Shown here piece by piece: positions 1 through 10,668 of a stretch of DNA of 64,000 nt. Position 1 is the first letter of the stretch; the number at the start of each line of letters is the position of its first letter. Under the pieces are notes generated by a model. It ran no database searches and was not told where the DNA came from. It worked only from the letters and a program-made list of their open reading frames with translations. The DNA is from Stictocephala bisonia (taxonomy: Eukaryota > Arthropoda > Insecta > Hemiptera > Membracidae), in contig JAQJVL010002649.1 in assembly GCA_035578905.1 (NCBI GenBank), positions 1 to 64,000 on the forward strand, written 5' to 3'. A program made the translations under genes and the position numbers.

Positions 1-681
1 CAGTATTAGCCGACATCCTCTGCTCCATCACGGAGTGGTTCTCTACGCTTGCCTGCCATTCTCTCCTTGGTTCTTTCCAAACCATCACATCAATATAAAA
101 GATCACCCTGCTGCCATTCTTCTATATCAAAGATTTATAGACTGGAACCCCTATAAGTCTAATTTAGGGTGATGAAAAGTAGTGTAATCGTGTCAAAATT
201 AGTAGAAATGTCCTTAAACATTTCACAATGAACGTCAAATCAGCTAAGATGTTGTGCCATGTGTTTTTTTTTTTTTTTTTTTTTATTTTTGAACTAGCTG
301 TTTGAAATAAATTATTTCATTAAATTAGTGTCAATGCTACTTTTATGGAAAACGAAAAGGTTGATAGGCTGTTTATACCCTATTTGAATGAAATTTCGAG
401 AAATCCTTTGATCCATAGATGTCGTCTTAGATGAAGAGGATGCATATGTGGTAACTCTTCGTGAAGAAAACGCAAACTTCAGCATCCAGGTATTATGAAT
501 TTTAAAAAGACTCCAGGTGATTTTTAAAAAGACCACAACATAACAGTCACTGAAATTTAATTACGTTGAAAGTTTCATTCCACTATCTCATGAGGGATTT
601 CTTATGTCCATGAGTATTAATTTTGCAAATTGTTGAACACCCCAAATCAACTGAGCTTCATTCTTAAATAAAATATGATCG
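1..681. other. Gene-free AT-rich flank
   Basis: No convincing coding region is seen. The stretch holds a run of 21 T at 264-284 and short open frames without recognisable motifs. The first 120 bases are less AT-rich than the rest and could be the edge of something that starts outside the window, but nothing identifies it. Confidence 0.5.
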
Positions 682-2958
682 TAGAGTTGTTGAATGATAT
701 TCAAAAAGTTGCACACCCCCAAGTAAGCTGACCAACTCCTAGAGAGTTGTTGAATGATATTCAAACATTTGCACACCTTCAAGCAAGCTGACCAACTCCT
801 GGAGAGTTGTTGAATGATATCCAAAAAGTTGCACACTCCCAAGCAAGCTGACCAACTCATGGAGTGTTGTTGAATGATATTCAAACATTTGCACACCTTC
901 AAGCAAGCTGACCAACTCCTGGAGAGTTGTTGAATGATATTCGAACAGTTGCACAGCCCCAAGCAAGCTGACCAACTCCTGGAGAGTTGTTGAATGATAT
1001 TCGAACAGTTGCACAGCCCCAAGCAAGCTGACCAACTCATGGAGAGTTGTTGAATGATATTCGAACAGTTGCACAGCCCCAAGCAAGCTGACCAACTCCT
1101 GGAGAGTTGTTGAATGATATTCGAACAGTTGCACAGCCCCAAGCAAGCTGACCAACTCATGGAGAGTTGTTGAATGATATTCGAACAGTTGCACAGCCCC
1201 AAGCAAGCTGACCAACTCCTGGAGAGTTGTTGAATGATATTCGAACAGTTGCACAGCCCCAAGCAAGCTGACCAACTCCTGGAGAGTTGTTTAATGATAT
1301 TCGAACAGTTGCACAGCCCCAAGCAAGCTGACCAACTCCTGGAGAGTTGTTGAATGATATTCGAACAGTTGCACAGCCCCAAGCAAGCTGACCAACTCCT
1401 AGAGTGTTGTTGAATGATATTCAAACATTTGCACACCTTCAAGCAAGCTGACCAACTCCTGGAGAGTTGTTGAATGATATTCGAACAGTTGCACAGCCCC
1501 AAGCAAGCTGACCAACTCCTGGAGAGTTGTTGAATGATATTCGAACAGTTGCACAGACCCAAGCAAGCTGACCAACTCCTGGAGAGTTGTTGAATGATAT
1601 TCGAACAGTTGCACAGCCCCAAGCAAGCTGACCAACTCCTAGAGAGTTGTTGAATGATATACGAATAGTTGCACAGCCCCAAGCAAGCTGACCAACTCCT
1701 GGAGAGTTGTTGAATGATATTCAAACATTTGCACACCTTCAAGCAAGCTGACCAACTCCTGGAGAGTTGTTGAATGATATCCAAAAAGTTGCACACTCCC
1801 AAGCAAGCTGACCAACTCATGGAGTGTTGTTGAATGATATTCAAACATTTGCACACCTTCAAGCAAGCTGACCAACTCCTGGAGAGTTGTTGAATGATAT
1901 TCGAACAGTTGCACAGCCCCAAGCAAGCTGACCAACTCCTGGAGAGTTGTTGAATGATATTCGAACAGTTGCACAGCCCCAAGCAAGCTGACCAACTCAT
2001 GGAGAGTTGTTGAATGATATTCGAACAGTTGCACAGCCCCAAGCAAGCTGACCAACTCCTGGAGAGTTGTTGAATGATATTCGAACAGTTGCACAGCCCC
2101 AAGCAAGCTGACCAACTCATGGAGAGTTGTTGAATGATATTCGAACAGTTGCACAGCCCCAAGCAAGCTGACCAACTCCTGGAGAGTTGTTGAATGATAT
2201 TCGAACAGTTGCACAGCCCCAAGCAAGCTGACCAACTCCTGGAGAGTTGTTTAATGATATTCGAACAGTTGCACAGCCCCAAGCAAGCTGACCAACTCCT
2301 GGAGAGTTGTTGAATGATATTCGAACAGTTGCACAGCCCCAAGCAAGCTGACCAACTCCTAGAGTGTTGTTGAATGATATTCAAACATTTGCACACCTTC
2401 AAGCAAGCTGACCAACTCCTGGAGAGTTGTTTAATGATATTCGAACAGTTGCACAGCCCCAAGCAAGCTGACCAACTCCTGGAGAGTTGTTGAATGATAT
2501 TCGAACAGATGCACAGACCCAAGCAAGCTGACCAACTCCTGGAGAGTTGTTGAATGATATTCGAACAGTTGCACAGCCCCAAGCAAGCTGACCAACTCCT
2601 GGAGAGTTGTTGAATGATATACGAATAGTTGCACAGCCCCAAGCAAGCTGACCAACTCCTGGAGAGTTGTTGAATGATATTCGAACAGTTGCACAGCCCC
2701 AAGCAAGCTGACCAACTTCTGGAGAGTTGTTGAATGATATTCGAACAGTTGCATAGCCCCAAGCAAGCTGACCAACTCCTGGAGAGTTGTTGAATGATAT
2801 TCAAAAAGTTGCACACCTCCAAGCAAGCTGACCAACTCCTGGAGAGTTGTTGAATGATATTCAAACAGTTGCACACCTCCAAGCAAGCTGACCAACTCCT
2901 GGAGAGTTGTTGGATGATATTCAAACAGTTGCACACCTCCAAGCAAGCTGACCAACCC
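682..2958. repeat. 60-bp satellite array, about 38 monomers
   Basis: A 60-bp unit repeats head to tail with exact 60-bp phasing over about 2.3 kb. Typical unit parts are AAGCAAGCTGACCAACTCCT, GGAGAGTTGTTGAATGATAT and TCGAACAGTTGCACAGCCCC. Monomers differ by a few substitutions (CCT/CAT, TTGAATG/TTTAATG, TCGAACAG/TCAAACAT/CCAAAAAG, GCACAGCCCC/GCACACCTTC) and no indels are seen. Each unit contains the inverted pair CAACTC...GAGTTG with a 5-base loop. Because 60 is divisible by three, frames that lack a stop in one monomer stay open through the array, including a 784-codon minus-strand frame. I read this as satellite DNA, not a protein gene: no unique coding sequence, splice context or promoter is visible beside it. 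Confidence 0.97.
721..2640. repeat. Two-copy 960-bp higher-order repeat (16 monomers each)
   Basis: Within the 60-bp satellite, monomers 1-16 (721-1680) match monomers 17-32 (1681-2640) in the same order, including all variant monomers. Comparing line by line I count five substitutions in 960 bp (two in the first monomer, one each in the 13th, 14th and 16th), about 99.5% identity. Neighbouring monomers within a block differ far more. This shows a recent block duplication, either by unequal exchange in the genome or in assembly. Confidence 0.93.
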
Positions 2959-4200
2959 CTGGGTATTGAAGGTCAACTTTATGGTGGTTGTTGTATAGCA
3001 TTTATTTTGATCAAGTTAACCACCTGCTGGGTTCACTAAATTAAATAATAAATTTCCTGGACATAGGATTGGTGGTGGAAGGCTTTACTTGGCCTCTAAA
3101 CTTTACATATTTATCTATTGGATTGTTACGTCTGGAGATACAATATTGAGTTAAAAATATTGTCTAAAAGACAGGAGTGGATTCTTGTGAAGAAATTAGT
3201 GTCCGTATTTGGATTCGGATGAGCAGACAAAGAGAAGTTCTAGAAAGATGAGAAATGCAACAAAAATATTCGTTAACAATTCCTCAACATTATTAACAAT
3301 TAATTCGCCTCATTTTTTAACAATAAAAATGTCCAATTGATGGATGTAATCAATATAAATAGTACTGTACTAAAAATAAGTCAAATTGAATTTGGTTTAA
3401 TTATTACTAGTTTATTCTGTATTTACGTAAATTTTCTCATCACTTAAGTCTTTACAATCCACGTATAAACATTTTACTTATTCATTACCGAATTAATAAA
3501 GGTTATGTACATCAAACGTATGAATTTCTTGCATTTAACCCTAAATTACTGAAAAACCACTGTACGAACAGATCTCAAACCAATTCTAGTAGCTTTCCCC
3601 CAAAAAATACACAGGATACAACCAAATTACTTATCTAATTTACCTTTTCAGAAGTTCAGTATGGCTTTACCGAGGGAATTGTGCTGAAATATTTCACTAG
3701 CTGTAACTTGCTAACGAAGCGTTTTCGAACCTATATTTTATATCAAAATTTGTATTGATTTTACTAGTAAAGTTTGCTCTAGAAGTGAGGGAAGTACCTG
3801 ATAAAATGCCCTGTATTGAAAAATGCAACCTGATGAAAAAATCGGATTGCTATTTAACATGACCTCTTTCACTGAAAATATTCCGATCCAACTGCACGGA
3901 GTAATATACTACATAAAAAAACATTTTATTGGGTATCATAAAAATAAGAAGACATTTTTGCTTCTTTTTACGTTTTTACGTTACGTTCGTTTTACGTTAC
4001 AGGTTCTCCTGATAATGACTGCGAAGTAAATGTAACTTGCATATGACATCTATGTTACTATTTCACTTCCAGATATACATATACGTAATTCATATTCGAG
4101 GGACGAAAATGCAGAAATATTCTGTTTGCTTTCATCAAGTAAAGTACTGCCCGGGGACTACCGAAATACAGTTACGAAAAGTGGAATATTTTTTGAGAAA
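2959..4200. other. AT-rich, no feature recognised
   Basis: The short frames at 3823-4029 and 4037-4237 have no recognisable motif and lie in low-complexity AT-rich sequence. The second runs into the left arm of the inverted repeat that begins at 4201. No gene is supported. Confidence 0.45.
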
Positions 4201-4734
4201 GTTCATTACTTACATGTTAGATTTCGAATATGTATGATAATTTTGAAATAATTTCAATTTTATAATCCCTTTACATAATTATGGGTGTTGATATTGTTTA
4301 ATATTGTGTTGAATACGTTTTTGAACATGAATAATTAAAATAGTATTACAATAAAAAGGATTAATCTCGTGTTTGAAAATAATAATTACAATTTGTCCAG
4401 ACTAGTTTGTGATCTGCGTTTATATTTAGCCCTTATAGGGGTTTCAGCAGCGTAGGGGAATATTTTAACCGCTCTGCCACCGTACTTCAATGGCGTGACT
4501 AAAATAACTGTGATGAAATGTACAAATTCTATTTATTAAACCACTGAGTCAATCCTTCATTCTTACGCTCCATGATGGAGCTAAGAATTTTTAATTTTAA
4601 TTATTCATGTTCAAAAACGTATTCAACACAATATTAAACAATATCAACATTCATAATTACGTAAAGTGATTATAAAATTGAAATTATTTCAAAATTATCA
4701 TACATATACAAAATCTAACATGTAAGTAATGAAC
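4201..4734. repeat. Long inverted repeat, 141-bp arms, 252-bp loop
   Basis: The left arm 4201-4341 and the right arm 4594-4734 are reverse complements of equal length with six mismatches (about 96%). Key blocks are GTTCATTACTTACATGTTAG at the outer end and TTTTTGAACATGAATAATTA at the inner end. The loop 4342-4593 carries a tRNA-like SINE head on the minus strand. A transcript across the region would fold into a long near-perfect stem. It may be a MITE-like foldback or an inverted duplication. Confidence 0.92.
4398..4515 (-). mobile_element. tRNA-derived SINE fragment (SINE-t family)
   Basis: Read on the minus strand the segment has an A-box-like GGTGGCAGAGCGGTTAAAA, as in Leu/Ser-type tRNAs, followed by CGCTGCTGAAACCCC and a degenerate B-box region. 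The same CTGCTGAAACCC core with flanking similarity recurs at 25455-25560 (+) and 54385-54510 (-), which shows a dispersed family. No intact tRNA cloverleaf is visible, so this is a SINE head and not a tRNA gene. Confidence 0.5.
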
Positions 4735-5282
4735 ATTTTTGTATGTATGCTAACATTCAAAGATATGTTTTATAAACGACCAACCGGACTAACTAACTCA
4801 TCGTCACTAATTTGGTTATTGATGAACCATCAAACGTTAAGCAAATATAAACTGTTTAAGTACATTTAATTTTTTTCACGCTGTACAAATATGGTTTCTG
4901 CGAATCGCCTTTTATTTTTCATTACTTATGGAGTTCTAATTTTAAGAATCGTTTATTTATTTTGAATTTTAATTAGTTTTAGTATATATACTGAACCAAC
5001 CATATAATTAAAGCGACGCAGAACCACAAGAGAGGGACAGAATTCAAATGAAAACGTCGAGGATATAAATAAGTTGCCTTGTGCTTCTGGATATCTAATT
5101 ACAACAGCACAGCAGTAATGTACCAGGGGCTGGCTGCCTAACGAACTCTCGGAGGACAGTCCCTCCGTCAAACGGGTAATATAGTCGTGGCTTTGACGGT
5201 CGTAGAGTCTATTAATTAAGCACAATATTTTAGAAATGGCGAATCATGTTTCATGTTTATGACTATTTTAATTTTTTATTAT

Positions 5283-5660
5283 TCAGATTTGAGATGCCGA
5301 CACGGCTTGTGCGTATTTAAGGTGAATACAAATGATTACTTGAGAGTAGGATGAGTGGGGATGACCTGTGTAGTCTTGTTATTATCTGAGTTCGACTTAG
5401 CTCAAAAATTACCATTCCATTAATAGCCCAATAGCCAGGACAGCTAAGGGACGTACAGCCTTGTGGAATCTGAACCACGTAGTATTGGTCTGAATTTCAG
5501 CTGATTGACAAGTCTGATATTCAGTTCTCTTCTCCAGTAGTGTCCACATTGAGTCAGAGCATTAGAGGATGGTCGCTACGGCAAACTCGAGCAATAACTA
5601 CTCGACACGCGTTTAGCGCACTATTAAATGTGACCTATGCTTCTTTATTCTCTGTTATAC
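5283..5660 (+). repeat. Dispersed repeat family DR-1, copy 1
   Basis: The core at 5418-5530 carries AATAGCCCAATAGCCAGGAC, GTAGTATTGGTCTGAATTTC and AGCTGATTGACAAGTCTGAT. The same blocks occur at 32395-32510 (+), 41140-41540 (+) and 42000-42330 (-), with tail pieces at 44925-44995 and 57945-58135. Similarity to the 41-kb copy begins near TGTGCGTATTTAAGG. The 3' part (ACTCGACACGCGTTTAGCGC) also resembles 11738-11800. No coding motif or terminal repeat was recognised, so the element class is unknown. Confidence 0.7.
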
Positions 5661-6131
5661 ACCTAACCCAACATTTTTTACAAAATATAACAAATATTTT
5701 GAATGTTGTAAAAAAGATAAATAAATAAATATAACAAATCATCAGTTTTTATAAGTAATTCGCTAAGTTCGATGCTTTCTCTTAAGTGTTCTCGAATAGA
5801 GAAGAGTTTATTTCAATTTTACGATATTTTCTCAACTGAAAATCCAAGACCGATTCTCCAAAGGAATGAAGTTTAAATCAACAGAGTTATTCCATCCTCT
5901 GAAACTTGCCAGTTTTCTCTCATTGCTATATAACTTTTTACCGGTATATTTCAACCGTGTTTATTTATTGAGCGTTACTTTTTCTTTAAAAGTACATCGC
6001 AACATCAAGAATTGTTTCTGTCTACTATGAATAAATTTTCCTACGTTTTTTATCGTAAAGGTTTCGCCAGAGATTGTATCCTTCTACGTTAATAATAAAA
6101 TATTTATAATTAAAATAAAAAATATCGAACG

Positions 6132-6346
6132 TTTTCCGTTACTTCACTACCATTACTTAATTACCACAATTACGGTTAGGTTAGGTTAGTTGGGCACTAA
6201 AGTTGATCACAAACTAGTTAATCCAATGATTGACTTACCGTTGAATGCGCTCTTCGCGTGTATGTTCTTGGAAAGTGATAAGATAAGGCCAGCGATATCG
6301 GATTCCTAGCGAAAAAAAATAATGGTAGTGAATTGACGGAAAAGGT
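6132..6346 (+). mobile_element. MITE-1 copy A
   Basis: It begins TTTTCCGTTACTTCACTACC and ends with the inverted form GGTAGTGAATTGACGGAAAA, giving terminal inverted repeats. The interior has GGTTAGGTTAGGTTAG and the shared block CCAATGATTGACTTACCG...GATAAGGCCAGCGATATCGG. Relative to copy B it lacks the segment after the CCTAGCG block, so it is an internally deleted copy. Confidence 0.8.
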
Positions 6347-7181
6347 CCAAACTATGTTATATATATATTCTTCACCCTTAGAAAGAAGTTCTCTAAACTA
6401 TGTTGCAAAGAAAATTTAGATTTAACAATAATCCAAAACGTACATAATCTTTAATTTTTACTATTCTATCCTGATCTTGAATAATTCTCTTCCATAACTT
6501 AATTTATTACTCTATAACTAGTAAAGTAATTCATATAATAGGTCAATATCACAATTTAGGCACTATAACGCTATTATTTTAAATTTTCAAACATCTCAGT
6601 TTATAGCGCAAGTTTGAAAAAATAATAATGACTTTTTAATCCACTAAGAAAATAATTCATTCTTCATTTATAGCAACTACAGACTCTATAATTTATTTCA
6701 GGACAGAGAAGGAACTCAAATTAAAATACTTGTTATAACTAACTGAACGGTCTTTTGTCTTTATTTAACTGTCTATTGACTTGATTAGATTATTAATAAT
6801 GTTTTAATGTACTAGTTAAGAGCAAAGGTTTATTTTGTCACTGTACAATTTGAAATATTAAGATTATTTTATAAGAACTTACACATTATTACTACTCTAT
6901 TTTGTATGTCATTAAGACAGAAACGATCATGGTCACTAAGTTTCACTCATCCTACGATTGAAAGCAGATAGAGCTATTTACTTTAGTTCATGACAAGTGT
7001 CACATGAAGAAATGGGATTTGTTCTATCTGTGATGAAAGTTTTGTTGACATTCTTTTATTAGTTTCCACTTAAACCGTTGTAATGAAGCGAGCCGGTTGC
7101 TGAGTGAATTAATAGAAAAGGTCCCTTTATTTATAAGGATACAAAATACGTGCGTATATTCGTAATTCGTTAATGTTTAAA
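6347..7181. other. AT-rich, no feature recognised
   Basis: No repeat or coding motif was recognised in this stretch. Confidence 0.4.
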
Positions 7182-8175
7182 CCAATTATAAATGCCAATT
7201 ATAAATGCCAATTATAAATGCCTCTTCAAGTGGATTTTCTACCTCTACAAATAAATATTGTCTGTCGTATGTCAAACGACGTACGTTTGGCCACACCGCA
7301 CTCAGAGCTGCACTCAAATGCCACTAAGCGTGCTCATGTCAAGTCAAATCATTCATTACATAAAATATAGTTTAAGATTCTATTATATTTAAAGTAAAAA
7401 ATACAAATTAATTTTCATAGTTCTCTTGTGGACTGTTTGTAATCACATAAATTCCTCAAATCATTGTCTCAGTTCAACGTAGCAATTATAAGAAATATTT
7501 TTAAAATTGATGTAAAATCTTGTCCATTAAGTATATTTTTTTAATAAAAAACATATTACAAATGACCGTAAAAGAACGTTTTCATTAGTAGAAGGCCGAA
7601 GGTGTGTGTGTTTTAATAACTTAATGACGTGATTTTAATGTCTACTCATTATTAATATATTTTAAATGTATCGGTGAGTTTGATTTTGAATTTAGACTCT
7701 TTTTTTCTTTCTTATAAAATAAAATGCTTACAATGTGAGCACTACTTGCGTTTTAAAGAAAAGATCATTAATGATATATTCGTGTCCTTAAAATTATTAT
7801 TTATACATTGAGAATAATATTGAATATAATACAGTATAAGCTCGTGACGAAGGTTTACCGCGTGATGAGTTTGGTACGCTAAGTGTGCAGAGTGTTCAAT
7901 ATTCGTATACTACTTAAAGAACTAAATCATCAATTACAACTTTCTAAATTTAACTAGCTATTTTGATCTGTTTGCGTTGCCACAGTTAAAAATATCTTCC
8001 TCTATAATTTATTTAGTGAATGGCTTGATTGACATGAGCGCGCTTAGTGGCATTTGAGTGTAGCTCTAACGCGCATTGTTGCCAAGAGTACAGCATTTTA
8101 CATATAAAAGGCAAAACAATGATGACAAGTTGAGGTGGACATTCTTTTAAAGAGGCATTTTTAATTGGTGAATAA
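7182..8175. mobile_element. Foldback element with imperfect inverted arms
   Basis: The left arm (about 7195-7375) and right arm (about 7990-8175) are inverted relatives: ATAAATGCCTCTTCAAGTGG pairs with the complement of AAAGAGGCATTTTTAATT, and GCACTCAAATGCCACTAAGC pairs with the complement of GCGCTTAGTGGCATTTGAGT. The left edge carries three copies of the 13-mer CCAATTATAAATG (7182-7220). A diverged single arm occurs at 25085-25215. The interior is AT-rich with no coding motif, which fits a non-autonomous foldback DNA transposon. Confidence 0.65.
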
Positions 8176-8818
8176 CACGAAATAATTTTCAAATAACTTG
8201 ATTATTTAATTTTGAAAATATTACATATCTATCGCTAAAAATGTAATACTAAACAGTAAATTGTTACCTTAATGAGGTCATACTTATTGATTATCTAAAA
8301 AAGTTCAAATTTTAAAACTGAATTTCAAAATTTTATTATTCAACCTCCTCTGCTCAGTTGTAATCAAAACGATCGACCTATTACAGGAAAATATTTATAT
8401 AAAACTGCGTACTTACACATATTTGAGTAAATATCAAACATTATAATAGAAAACAAAATTGAAGAATATAAATGTTTTTTCTGAAGCAAATTTAAAATAC
8501 CTTAGCTTAATTAAATTGGTAAGTTGTTTTCATCACTGAAACGCATATTTTACAATCAGAGCACGAAATAATTTCCCCTCAAAGCAATACTTAAGAGGCA
8601 ATTAGCTTTTGGTTTGGGGGGGGGGGTTGCGTAACCAAATTATGGCAGTTAAATGTGGCCTTTGATGGATCTCTCTCAGTGTTCACATGGCCCTCAATAT
8701 GGAATACCTATAGATCCTCTTCAATCACACGGCAGGTCCTCAAAGTGGAATACAAAGAACTAAATATTGACACCTGAATCGTTATTTATGGCATTAATAC
8801 CTTCCCCATTTGCCACTG
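8176..8818. other. AT-rich, no gene; short poly-G
   Basis: Nothing coding is recognised. A G-run lies near 8617-8627, and the sequence becomes less AT-rich toward the minisatellite that follows. Confidence 0.4.
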
Positions 8819-9050
8819 TACGTGTAAGAGTCGGTGGGAGGGTCATTATCACTGTATGTGTGTAGTTGGGTGGGAGGGTCATTACCACTGTATGTGTGTG
8901 GGTGGGTGGGAGGGTCATTAGCACCATACATGTATGGGTGGCCGTGAGTGTCATTACTACCATACATGTATGGGTGGGCGTGAGTGTCATTACTACCATA
9001 CATGTATGGGTGGCCGTGAGTGTCATTACTACCATACGTGTATGGGTGTC
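8819..9050. repeat. 36-bp minisatellite (MS36), about 6.5 units
   Basis: Units of 36 bp of the form TGTATGGGTGGGTGGGAGGGTCATTACCACTG repeat in tandem. Reverse complements of this motif recur near 59572-59615, 59990-61045 and 63900-64000, and a diverged + orientation form lies at 37325-37570. Because 36 is divisible by three it keeps several frames open on both strands; those frames are not genes. Confidence 0.9.
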
Positions 9051-9051
9051 A

Positions 9052-10391
9052 AGATATATACGCAACACTTACAATAATGTATCAATGTGTCAGGAGACCA
9101 ATCCGGTGATATGTCTCCTAACACAGTGATGTAAGGACTTACATCAAGGAGCAATGTGCTACAGGAGACCTGGCAAATCCTGGTTGTATTTCCTTATACA
9201 TCAATAGTACAGATATCCACTTCAACTGCAAAACTCCTCCAGATATATACGCAACACTTACAATAATGTATCAATGTGTCAGGAGACGAATCCGGCGATA
9301 TGTCTCCTAATACAGTGATGTAAGGATGTACATCAAGGAGCAATGTGCTACAAGAGACCTGGCAAGTCCTGGTTGTATTGCCTTATACACCAACAGTAGA
9401 GATATCGACTGCAACTACGACACTCCTCAAGATATATACGCAACACTTACAATAATGTATCAATGTGTCAGGAGACCAATCCGGCGATATGTCTCCTAAT
9501 ACAGTGATGTAAGGACTTACATCAAGGAGCAATGTGCTATAATAGACCTGGCAAGTCCTGATTGTATTGCCTTATACATCAATAGTACATATATCCACTT
9601 CAACTGCAAAACTCCTCCAGATATATGCGCAACACTTACAATAATGTATCAATGTGTCAGGAGACCAATCCGGCGATATGTCTCCTAATACAGTGATGTA
9701 AGGATGTACATCAAGGAGCAATGTGCTACAGGAGACCTGGCAAGTCTCTAGACCTGGCAAGTCCTGATTGTATTGCCTTATACATCAATAGTACATATAT
9801 CCACTTCAACTGCAAAACTCCTCCAGATATATACGCAACACTTACAATAATGTATCAATGTGTCAGGAGACGAATCCGGCGATATGTCTCCTAATACAGT
9901 GATGTAAGGATGTACATCAAGGAGCAATGTGCTACAAGAGACCTGGCAAGTCTGGTTGTATTGCCTTATACACCAACAGTAGAGATATCGACTGCAACTA
10001 CGACACTCCTCAAGATATATACGCAACACCTACAATAATGTATCAATGTGTCAGGAGACCAATCCGGCGATATGTCTCCTAATACAGTGATGTAAGGATG
10101 TACATCAAGGAGCAATGTGCTAAAAGAGACCTGGCAAGTCCTGGTTGTATTGCTTATACACCAACAGTAGAGATATCGACTGCAACTACGACACTCCTTA
10201 AGATATATACGCAACACTTACAATAATGTATCAATGTGTCAGGAGACCAATCCGGCGATATGTCTGCTAATACAGTGATGTAAGGACTTACATCAAGGAG
10301 CAATGTACTACAAAAGACCTGGCAAGTCCTGGTTGTATTGCCTTATATATCAACAGTACATATATCGACTGCAACTACGACACTCCTCAAG
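9052..10391. repeat. 189-bp satellite, seven monomers
   Basis: Monomers start with AGATATATACGCAACACTTA at 9052, 9241, 9430, 9619, 9825, 10013 and 10201. Spacing is 189, 189, 189, 206, 188 and 188 bp. The fourth unit is longer because of a 17-bp internal duplication around ACCTGGCAAGTC. Two end types alternate (CCACTTCAACTGCAAAACTC versus CGACTGCAACTACGACACTC): monomers 1, 3 and 4 carry the first, the others the second. The array abuts the MS36 minisatellite directly. Short minus-strand frames inside it are repeat shadows. Confidence 0.95.
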
Positions 10392-10567
10392 AAATTTTGT
10401 CGTAAGCTTCAAACAAAAAAAAATCCTTATTGATAATTGAGGATATTAAATCCTTGTATTTAGTGAATTAGGGTATATTATTGCAAGTTCATAATTATTA
10501 TGTTTATGAACTCTTGAAAACTTTCAATTTTAGCTTACTAACCAAATACCAACTAATCAGCTAATAC

Positions 10568-10616
10568 AGTATATATATATATATATATACATATACTGTA
10601 TTATATATTATATAAA

Positions 10617-10664
<48 letters not shown>
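10568..10664. repeat. TA-dinucleotide microsatellite
   Basis: Two (TA)n tracts, near 10569-10590 and 10622-10663, flank a short palindromic AT stretch. This is simple sequence with no coding content. Confidence 0.9.

Positions 10665-10668
<4 letters not shown>

Noticed and set aside
682..2958. CRISPR-like appearance of many regular repeats
   Set aside because: The 60-bp units are contiguous with no unique spacers, and the context is eukaryotic. This is satellite DNA.
739..2976. Several other minus-strand frames of 78-198 codons in the satellite
   Set aside because: Phase shadows of the 60-bp repeat; the same bases are open in more than one frame.
8760..9129. Short frames on both strands over the 36-bp minisatellite
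   Set aside because: The period is divisible by three, so frames stay open by default; the translations are repeat-derived.
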